From NCBI GenBank assembly GCA_017383325.1, contig JAFNYG010000101.1, forward strand, positions 1-6,435: a DNA stretch of 6,435 nt, written 5' to 3'. This document shows, piece by piece, positions 1 to 5,524 of the stretch. Position 1 is the stretch's first letter, and the number at the start of each line of letters is the position of its first letter. A program made the translations under genes and the position numbers. The notes below the pieces were generated by a model, which made no database searches, was not told the DNA's origin, and saw only the letters and a program-made list of their open reading frames with translations. This stretch comes from Alphaproteobacteria bacterium. Its GTDB lineage: Bacteria; Pseudomonadota; Alphaproteobacteria; Rs-D84.

Positions 1-99
1 ATAATCATACAGTTCATTACAACGAATTTTTTCGCGCAACCTTCTGCATGGTATAAAACCGGCCAAGAAATCACAAATCTCAAAATACAAACGCCACAT
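1..99 (-). CDS. Unidentified protein, N-terminal 33 residues only (runs off left edge)
   Basis: This is a minus-strand reading frame that starts at the ATG at 97-99 and stays open to position 1, so only the first 33 residues (MWRLYFEICDFLAGFIPCRR, then a basic LREKIRC stretch ending in LYDY) are visible. A strong Shine-Dalgarno GGAGG at 111-115 lies 11 bases upstream of this ATG; an in-frame ATG at 115-117 overlaps that Shine-Dalgarno and is therefore the less likely start. The visible end has a short hydrophobic/aromatic stretch followed by a proline and a basic arginine-rich segment. This loosely recalls N-terminal leaders on some cell-envelope sugar transferases, but that is a weak impression and no catalytic motif is in view. 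The gene is divergent from priA across a 75-base gap. That it is a gene rests on the ribosome binding site and the open frame to the edge. Confidence 0.55.
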   Translation of the reverse strand, partial: MWRLYFEICDFLAGFIPCRRLREKIRCNELYDY

Positions 100-110
100 A
101 TTTATCTGTA

Positions 111-115
111 CCTCC
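111..115 (-). promoter_or_regulatory. Shine-Dalgarno GGAGG of the left-edge gene
   Basis: The minus strand reads GGAGGT here, a near-full anti-16S match, 11 bases before the ATG at 97-99. It decides the start: the alternative in-frame ATG at 115-117 sits inside this motif and has nothing comparable upstream. Confidence 0.55.
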
Positions 116-139
116 ATGAAATTTATGCCACAAATGGTA

Positions 140-168
140 TTGAAAAAAAAGAAAAAAACAAGTATTTT
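140..168 (+). promoter_or_regulatory. Candidate priA promoter (possibly leaderless)
   Basis: TTGAAA at 140-145 (5 of 6 to the -35 consensus) is followed after 17 bases by TATTTT at 163-168 (4 of 6 to the -10 consensus). The start of transcription expected from this spacing, about 174-175, coincides with the priA ATG at 175. No purine-rich Shine-Dalgarno at proper spacing is seen between. The spacer is almost pure A. The boxes are only moderate matches in AT-rich DNA, so chance is a real possibility. Confidence 0.35.
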
Positions 169-174
169 ATATGT

Positions 175-2367
175 ATGTTTAAATCTGGCACAGTTGTTAA
201 AATCTTGATATCAAACATTCCAAACGCTGGTTATGATTATCGTCTGACCGCGCCGGCAGATATTGGGACATTCGTGTCTGTTCGTGTTATGAACCGTTTG
301 TGCATTGGCGTTGTCTGGGGGTTGGGGGACAGTAATTTACCCGCTGAAAAAATTCGTGATGTATCGATTGTCCATGATGCGCGGCTGCCCATTACAGACC
401 TGCAATGGATAAAGCGTATGTCTGATTGGACATTGATTCCGCTTGGGATGGTCCTGCGTTTGATTATTAATATTCCTGATGCATTTTCGCCACCACGCAT
501 GGAACCGCTGTTTTCGTTTGATTTTGCAAATGATGCCCGCATGACGCAAAACCGTATGTCGGTAATGGACGCATTTTCATCGAACGATAACGAACCTATG
601 ACCGTATCTGATATCCAGAACATTTCACGTGTTTCATCTGCGGTTATTCGAACAATGATAAAGCAGGGCCTGTTATTTCCCGCGGGTGAACAGCAAAAAA
701 TGCGGCAATTTGAACCGTTGTTGTATCGTGATTCTGGGCATGTTGTACTGAATTCGGAACAACAGACCGCCGCGGATAAAATTGGTGCGGCCATTAATAA
801 CGGCGGCTTTTCGGTTTATTTACTAGACGGCATAACCGGCAGTGGCAAAACCCAGGTATATTTTGATTCTGCCTGGCGTGCATATCAGAATGGAAAATCT
901 GTATTATTAATGATGCCTGAAATTGCCTTGACAGCCCAGTTTATGTCACGTTTTGAATCCAGATTTGGCGCCCCCCCCACCATATGGCACAGTAATTTAA
1001 CCGCTGCGCGTCGTCGTGAAATCTGGCGGGGCGTTTTAACACAAAAGATAAAAATAGTCGTCGGCACACGCAGTGCATTATTCCTGCCATGGCAAGATTT
1101 GGGTTTAATCGTTATTGACGAAGAACATGACACGTCATACAAACAGGAAGATATGGGAAATTATCATGCGCGCGACATGGCGATATTGCGCGCTAAAATC
1201 GCGGGTATCCCTGTTGTATTGGCTAGTGCGACACCCGCCGCAGAAACAATTGAAAATGTAAACCTGGGTAAATATACGCGTTTGCGTTTGTCGTCGCGAT
1301 TTGGGGGGGCACAATTGCCAGATGTCAAGACAATTGATTTACGCGAAAATCGTCCAACGACATATAAAATTAACGATGCTGAACAGACTGGATTTTTATC
1401 TGTCCCATTGTGTGATGCGATATCAGAAACACTTGCCGCGGGACATCAGGCAATGTTGTTTATAAATCGTCGCGGATTTGCCCCAATTGTCCAATGTAAA
1501 AAATGTGGTTGGACGGCGACCTGTTCTGAATGCAGTGTTGGCATGACATATCATAAACGTATTGGCAAATTGTTGTGTCATATGTGTGGTCGAACGGCAC
1601 CACTGACCCAGGTTTGTCCTGATTGTGGTTCTGATGTATCTATGCGTGGCGTCGGGCTTGAAAAAATTCAAGAAGAAGTGGCCGCGCGTTTCCCCAGTGC
1701 ACGTACAGCCCTGGTGTCCAGTGACATTATAACATCGCGCCAGGCATTAGAACGTTTGGTTCACAAAATGGAAACCGGGGAAATTGATATCGTTATTGGT
1801 ACACAAATATTGGCCAAGGGCCATCATTTTCCAAACCTGACATTGGTTGGTGTTGTTGATGCCGACATGGGACTGTTTGGGACAGATTTCAGGGCGGCGG
1901 AACATACATTTCAACAACTGTTCCAGGTCGCTGGCCGTGCCGGTCGTGGTTCTGCACCTGGACATGTTTTATTACAGACGTACCAGCCAGAACATCCTGT
2001 TATATCGGCAATATGTGCCGGGAATCGTGATGATTTCATGGCGTCTGACATGGCTGGACGTCGTGCCGCGCACATGCCCCCATATGGCCAATTAATCGCC
2101 GTTATTGTCGAAGGTGAACGCGAATCCACCCTTCAAAAATATTGTTCTGATTTGTCGGCGGCTGCCCCTGCATTAACTGGTGCCAAAATAATGGGGCCGA
2201 TTGCTGCGCAAATATACCAGATTCGCAATTGGTACCGCATGCGTTTTTTGATTGCCGGTCCCCAGAATGCCGCATTACAGCCTGTTGTGTCGCGTTGGTT
2301 GGGCAAAGTGAAACAGCCTGCTAACATTCGTGTTAAAATTGATGTAAATCCAATGAACTTTATGTAA
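175..2367 (+). CDS. priA: Primosomal protein N' (replication restart helicase PriA)
   Basis: PriA is the 3'-to-5' superfamily 2 DNA helicase that recognises stalled or repaired replication forks and D-loops and starts reloading of the replicative helicase. At 730 residues it is the usual length (E. coli PriA is 732). Residues about 5-105 form the 3'-end-binding domain, ending its first part with the typical GVVWG. A winged-helix-like stretch lies near 125-185. The helicase core has Walker A GITGSGKT at 219-226, Walker B DEEH at 315-318, motif III SATP at 351-354, motif V IGTQILAKGHHFP at 541-553 and motif VI QVAGRAGR at 584-591. Eight zinc-binding cysteines are present in four CxxC-like pairs at 441/444, 450/453, 468/471 and 481/484. 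All key residues are intact. The ATG at 175 is chosen because the family's N-terminal strand begins right after it; no clear Shine-Dalgarno precedes it, and translation may be leaderless. The gene stands alone on the plus strand and converges with the RNase E/G gene. Confidence 0.97.
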   Translation: MFKSGTVVKILISNIPNAGYDYRLTAPADIGTFVSVRVMNRLCIGVVWGLGDSNLPAEKIRDVSIVHDARLPITDLQWIKRMSDWTLIPLGMVLRLIINIPDAFSPPRMEPLFSFDFANDARMTQNRMSVMDAFSSNDNEPMTVSDIQNISRVSSAVIRTMIKQGLLFPAGEQQKMRQFEPLLYRDSGHVVLNSEQQTAADKIGAAINNGGFSVYLLDGITGSGKTQVYFDSAWRAYQNGKSVLLMMPEIALTAQFMSRFESRFGAPPTIWHSNLTAARRREIWRGVLTQKIKIVVGTRSALFLPWQDLGLIVIDEEHDTSYKQEDMGNYHARDMAILRAKIAGIPVVLASATPAAETIENVNLGKYTRLRLSSRFGGAQLPDVKTIDLRENRPTTYKINDAEQTGFLSVPLCDAISETLAAGHQAMLFINRRGFAPIVQCKKCGWTATCSECSVGMTYHKRIGKLLCHMCGRTAPLTQVCPDCGSDVSMRGVGLEKIQEEVAARFPSARTALVSSDIITSRQALERLVHKMETGEIDIVIGTQILAKGHHFPNLTLVGVVDADMGLFGTDFRAAEHTFQQLFQVAGRAGRGSAPGHVLLQTYQPEHPVISAICAGNRDDFMASDMAGRRAAHMPPYGQLIAVIVEGERESTLQKYCSDLSAAAPALTGAKIMGPIAAQIYQIRNWYRMRFLIAGPQNAALQPVVSRWLGKVKQPANIRVKIDVNPMNFM

Positions 2368-2393
2368 AAAATCCCGCGTGCGCGGGATTTTTT
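2366..2393. terminator. Bidirectional intrinsic terminator shared by priA and the RNase E/G gene
   Basis: A perfect inverted repeat, AAAAAATCCCGC at 2366-2377 and its complement at 2382-2393, encloses a GTGC loop. The GC core is flanked by A on one side and T on the other, so it gives a hairpin followed by a U tract in both directions. It begins inside the priA stop codon (2365-2367) and reaches into the stop codon of the convergent RNase gene (2393-2395). Confidence 0.9.
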
Positions 2394-4186
2394 TAGCTGA
2401 CCAACTTTTGCCAGAATGTTTTTTTCTTTTGCGCTTTCTTGCGCTTGCGCCGTTGTGCATTCACCGTCGTCTTTTTTGCGTCAACATGTTGTGCGTTTTT
2501 ACGCTTTACATCTGTTGATGGTGCATACGCGTTCAACAAATCTTCTGTTTTATTTTGTTCGGGCGCAACACGTTGAATAGAATACTGATCTATATTCATC
2601 AAACTGTCATCGCCAACGATAACAATTTCTGTTTCGAACTTTGATTCCATTTCGGCCAATTCTGCACGTTTATGATTCAGCAGATAGACCGCAACATCCG
2701 TTGGTACGGTCATGATGATTTTCTGTGCGGCCTTTGCCAACAATTTTTCTTGCAAATGCCGGAACAGAATAACCGCAGCGGTCTGTATTGATGGCACAAC
2801 ACCTGCGCCCATACAGTGCGGACATGGGACATACGAAGATTCCATAAAGCTGCTGCGTAAACGTTGGCGCGATAACATCAGTACACCAAAATTATTAATC
2901 TTGGCAACCTGTGTGCGTGCGCGATCACGTTTCATAACCTCGCGCATTTTCAGTTCCAGTTTGCGATTGTTTTTTTCTTCTTCCATATCGATAAAGTCAA
3001 CTGCGACAATCCCCGCCAAATCACGCAGGCGCAATTGCAATGCGATTTCTTCGGCCGCTTCCAAATTCGTGTTCAGCGCTGTTTGTTCGATATCTTTTTC
3101 TTTAATCGCCCTGGACGAGTTTACATCAATCGTCACCATTGCTTCTGTCTGATTGATAACCAGCGAACCGCCCGATGGCAACGAAACGTATGGCCCGTGC
3201 AGCCCTTCCAGTTGTTTTTCAACCCCGGCTTTGACCATTAATGGCACGCCCGCATCCTTGTAATGGACCAGCTGTTTGCGTGGTGCCTTGCCATACATTT
3301 GCACAAAATATTGTTTTGCTGCATCGTATGCTTCTTCGCCCTGGATAATCAGAACATCGTCTTTATCGCTCAAGAAATCCCGAACAACACGGCGCAGCAA
3401 AGAATCTTCTGTGTGAATGGTGACTGGTGCAACAGACGCCAAAGTATTTTTTCTGATTTCATTCCATAAATTCACCAGGTAATCATAGTCCGCTGCAATA
3501 TCCGCCGGTGTGGCCCCCATTGCTGCTGTGCGCAAAACGACGGTCATACCCTTTGGGATTTTTAGGCCATGCAAAACCTCGCGCAGACGTGCGCGTTCCG
3601 CCTTGTCAGAAATTTTCTTGGAAATACCATAGCTGTTTCTTTTGCGTGAATTTGGCATCAAAACCGCAAAACGTCCCGCCAACGACAGGTACGTCGTCAT
3701 TGATGCGCCCTTTTGTCCGCGTTCTTCTTTTACACCCTGGACCAATAAAATCTGTTTTGGTTTGATAACGTCTTGAATCTTGAATTCACGTGCACGTTTT
3801 GCAAATTCTTTATTATCTTCGCCGGCGCTGTGATCGTCGTATTCTGCGACTTCGTCTTCTTCGTCATTTGGATCATCGTCATCATCAACAATATTTGCAT
3901 GCGCCAATTCCAACAGTTTCTTTTTCTGTTCTGGCGTCACCTGATAGTAATCCGGATGAATTTCAGAAAACGGCAAAAATCCATTTTTACCTGTTCCATA
4001 ATCTACGAACGCAGCCTGTAACGATGGTTCAACCCGAATAACCTTTGCCAGGTATATATTACCCTTTATCTGTGGTTTAGTTGTTGTTTCAACGTCAAAG
4101 TCTGACACGCGATTTGTTGCTGGATCAACAACAACAACACGCGTTTCCTCCGGGTGGACTGCATCCACATATATTTTTTTTGACAT
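2393..4186 (-). CDS. rne: Ribonuclease E/G family endoribonuclease, short RNase E-like form
   Basis: This is a single-strand-specific endoribonuclease for mRNA decay and rRNA/tRNA processing. The start at 4186 gives 597 residues and has AAAAGGA at 4194-4200, seven bases upstream; the open frame extends 25 codons further upstream but without family resemblance. The S1 domain spans about 38-175 and is split by an acidic insertion at about 100-124 (DDDDDPNDEEDE), as in alphaproteobacterial RNase E. The 5'-monophosphate sensor pair R219-T220 is present. The magnesium-binding aspartates are D354 (TIDVNSSR) and D397 (VDFIDM), with the expected 43-residue spacing, and the zinc-link cysteines C455 and C458 (CPHC) are intact. 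From E. coli RNase E the offset is a steady 50-51 residues. After about 540 there is only a lysine/arginine-rich tail, not the several-hundred-residue degradosome scaffold of long RNase E. RNase G is the alternative name, but the insertion and zinc-link context favour a trimmed RNase E. It converges with priA. Confidence 0.93.
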   Translation of the reverse strand: MSKKIYVDAVHPEETRVVVVDPATNRVSDFDVETTTKPQIKGNIYLAKVIRVEPSLQAAFVDYGTGKNGFLPFSEIHPDYYQVTPEQKKKLLELAHANIVDDDDDPNDEEDEVAEYDDHSAGEDNKEFAKRAREFKIQDVIKPKQILLVQGVKEERGQKGASMTTYLSLAGRFAVLMPNSRKRNSYGISKKISDKAERARLREVLHGLKIPKGMTVVLRTAAMGATPADIAADYDYLVNLWNEIRKNTLASVAPVTIHTEDSLLRRVVRDFLSDKDDVLIIQGEEAYDAAKQYFVQMYGKAPRKQLVHYKDAGVPLMVKAGVEKQLEGLHGPYVSLPSGGSLVINQTEAMVTIDVNSSRAIKEKDIEQTALNTNLEAAEEIALQLRLRDLAGIVAVDFIDMEEEKNNRKLELKMREVMKRDRARTQVAKINNFGVLMLSRQRLRSSFMESSYVPCPHCMGAGVVPSIQTAAVILFRHLQEKLLAKAAQKIIMTVPTDVAVYLLNHKRAELAEMESKFETEIVIVGDDSLMNIDQYSIQRVAPEQNKTEDLLNAYAPSTDVKRKNAQHVDAKKTTVNAQRRKRKKAQKKKTFWQKLVS

Positions 4187-4350
4187 TTTGTAATCCTTTT
4201 GTTTTGGCGTTGTATGCAATGGCGACAACCCGTCCCCGTGGGGCGTCCCAGCCCATGCCAAGGGATTGCGCCACGATAACCATCAGCGCCATTCGAATTG
4301 TTGAAAACAGTGACAATACAAACACTTATTATATTCCCATGTCATACACT
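4187..4350 (-). other. Probable 5' untranslated leader of the RNase E/G mRNA
   Basis: From the candidate transcription start near 4350 to the ATG at 4186 there would be about 164 untranslated bases. The 4210-4265 part is clearly more GC-rich than its surroundings and contains short complementary G and C runs (around CCCCGTGGGG at 4232-4241), so local RNA structure is plausible but no single strong hairpin stands out. In E. coli the rne leader mediates autoregulation by RNase E; the same here is inference. A weak GTG-started reading frame from 4325 overlaps the RNase start and could be a leader peptide, but I do not call it as a gene. Confidence 0.4.
4194..4200 (-). promoter_or_regulatory. Shine-Dalgarno AAAAGGA of the RNase E/G gene
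   Basis: The minus strand reads AAAAGGA, then seven bases, then ATG at 4184-4186. It fixes the start at MSKKIYVD rather than at the upstream in-frame start at 4261, whose extra 25 residues look like untranslated leader. The membrane-protein gene upstream uses the same AAAAGGA motif. Confidence 0.75.
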
Positions 4351-4356
4351 TGGCAT

Positions 4357-4386
4357 ATTCTAACACGGCAATATATAACTTGGCAA
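4357..4386 (-). promoter_or_regulatory. Candidate promoter of the RNase E/G gene
   Basis: On the minus strand TTGCCA (4381-4386, 5 of 6 to the -35 consensus) is followed after 18 bases by TAGAAT (4357-4362, 5 of 6 to the -10 consensus). The transcription start would be near 4350. It lies immediately after the stop codon of the upstream membrane-protein gene, in a gap where no intrinsic terminator is seen, so the RNase gene may be transcribed both from here and by read-through. Confidence 0.5.
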
Positions 4387-4391
4387 GGTAT

Positions 4392-5414
4392 TTATTTTCT
4401 AATTTTTATTTCTGATTTTATGCATTTGATTTTTGCAGGGATTTTTTCTTTTGCTTCATTTATCCATCTTTTCATGCGCGACCGCAGCCATCTTTCGTAA
4501 ATAAAGAACAAACTGCCCATACCAATTAATGGCAAAACGTAATAGATTATACGATACGCCATTAATGCCCCGAAAATGCTGGCCTTGTCCACCGTGTCGG
4601 GCAGGGCGACCAAGAACACAGTCTCAAAAACACCGATTCCGCCCGGCACTTGGCTGAAAACACCCGTTGATTGTGCGATTGCGAACAGTCCGATAAATAC
4701 AATGAATGGTATATCTACAAATGGTATCAGACAACAATACAGCACCAGACCAGCCAAAACACTGTCAGTTATCCCCAATATTGTCTGTGTAAATGCCATT
4801 TTTAATGACGGTATTTGGAATTTGATTTGTCCAATTTTTATGCTTTTTTTATGAAAAAACATAGCGGTTGCAAAATACACCAACATCGTCACCAGGCAAA
4901 ATATAAACAGCATATTTATCCCGACATTTGCACCAATAGAATCACTGAACAATTCATGTGGTACCAAGAAATAGCTAATGATCACAATTGCCGCGGCGCC
5001 TAAAAAGTATGTAAACCCTGATATGGTCAGCATTTTTAAAATATCGCCCCCCCGGATACGCCATCTGGTATACAGTCTGTACCGAATTGCGCCACCGCTG
5101 ACAACGGCGTGTCCTGCGTTATTGCTGATTGCAAACCCCAGCATCCCCGCCAGCATCCATTTCCACCATGAAACCTTGCCACCGACATAGTTCAATGCCA
5201 AAAAGTCGTATAAAGATAGTGCCAGATACCCCAGCATGCATGCAACACATGCCGCCACCAGATTGACAAACGGTATGTCTAATAACGCATGTGCGATATC
5301 CCCCAGACTATAATTACGCAACTGCCACCACAGCATCCCCGCGGCTAATACAAAAAAGAAAATACCTGAATAACTAATAATTTTTTTTATCAGGCGTTTT
5401 GCCTTAACTGACAT
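4392..5414 (-). CDS. Polytopic membrane protein, YbhN / MprF flippase-domain (LPG synthase TM, UPF0104) family
   Basis: This 340-residue integral inner-membrane protein matches the transmembrane domain that in MprF flips lysyl-phosphatidylglycerol. About eight hydrophobic segments are visible, near residues 12-30, 50-72, 85-103, 127-151, 164-187, 208-232, 235-270 (possibly two or a re-entrant element) and 280-305. Family signatures are SNNAGHAVVSGGAIRYRLY at 97-115 and QVPGGIGVFE at 255-264. The soluble aminoacyl-transfer domain of MprF (DUF2156) is absent; after 305 there is only a lysine-rich cytoplasmic tail. Stand-alone members are widespread and are thought to move lipids or glycolipids across the membrane, but the substrate here cannot be told from sequence. 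The ATG at 5412-5414 is supported by AAAAAGGA at 5420-5427, five bases upstream. Neighbours give no functional hint. No intrinsic terminator follows its stop, so transcripts may continue into the RNase gene. Confidence 0.85.
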   Translation of the reverse strand: MSVKAKRLIKKIISYSGIFFFVLAAGMLWWQLRNYSLGDIAHALLDIPFVNLVAACVACMLGYLALSLYDFLALNYVGGKVSWWKWMLAGMLGFAISNNAGHAVVSGGAIRYRLYTRWRIRGGDILKMLTISGFTYFLGAAAIVIISYFLVPHELFSDSIGANVGINMLFIFCLVTMLVYFATAMFFHKKSIKIGQIKFQIPSLKMAFTQTILGITDSVLAGLVLYCCLIPFVDIPFIVFIGLFAIAQSTGVFSQVPGGIGVFETVFLVALPDTVDKASIFGALMAYRIIYYVLPLIGMGSLFFIYERWLRSRMKRWINEAKEKIPAKIKCIKSEIKIRK

Positions 5415-5419
5415 AAAAA

Positions 5420-5427
5420 TCCTTTTT
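5420..5427 (-). promoter_or_regulatory. Shine-Dalgarno AAAAAGGA of the membrane-protein gene
   Basis: The minus strand reads AAAAAGGA, then TTTTT, then ATG at 5412-5414. Spacing of five bases is good and supports the chosen start. I found no convincing promoter boxes in the rest of the gap up to the terminator at 5499. Confidence 0.7.
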
Positions 5428-5498
5428 CACAATCACCAGGATAACAATATTACAGAAAAAAGCAACCATCAAAAGATAAAAGTCTTATAATTGCACTT

Positions 5499-5520
5499 AA
5501 AAAACCCGCCAATCGGCGGG
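5499..5520 (-). terminator. Intrinsic terminator of the repetitive-protein gene
   Basis: On the minus strand CCCGCC (5515-5520), a four-base loop (GATT) and GGCGGG (5505-5510) are followed by six T (5499-5504). It begins four bases after the stop codon of the repetitive protein (5525-5527). It should insulate that gene from the membrane-protein gene downstream. Confidence 0.9.
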
Positions 5521-5524
5521 GTGT

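Noticed and set aside
237..794. 185-residue minus-strand open frame opposite priA
   Set aside because: It lies wholly inside the well-supported priA coding region, has no family resemblance and no ribosome binding site of its own; it is a shadow frame.
4187..4261. 25-residue N-terminal extension of the RNase E/G protein from an upstream start
   Set aside because: The extension does not resemble the family's N-terminus, while the internal ATG at 4184-4186 has a good Shine-Dalgarno at seven-base spacing.
4081..4500. 139-residue plus-strand open frame across the RNase E/G leader and the end of the membrane-protein gene
   Set aside because: It overlaps two well-supported genes in antisense and its translation is low-complexity and unlike any family I recognise.
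5486..5491. Perfect TATAAT on the plus strand
   Set aside because: No -35 box is found at suitable spacing and there is no plus-strand gene downstream, so it is taken as chance in an AT-rich gap.
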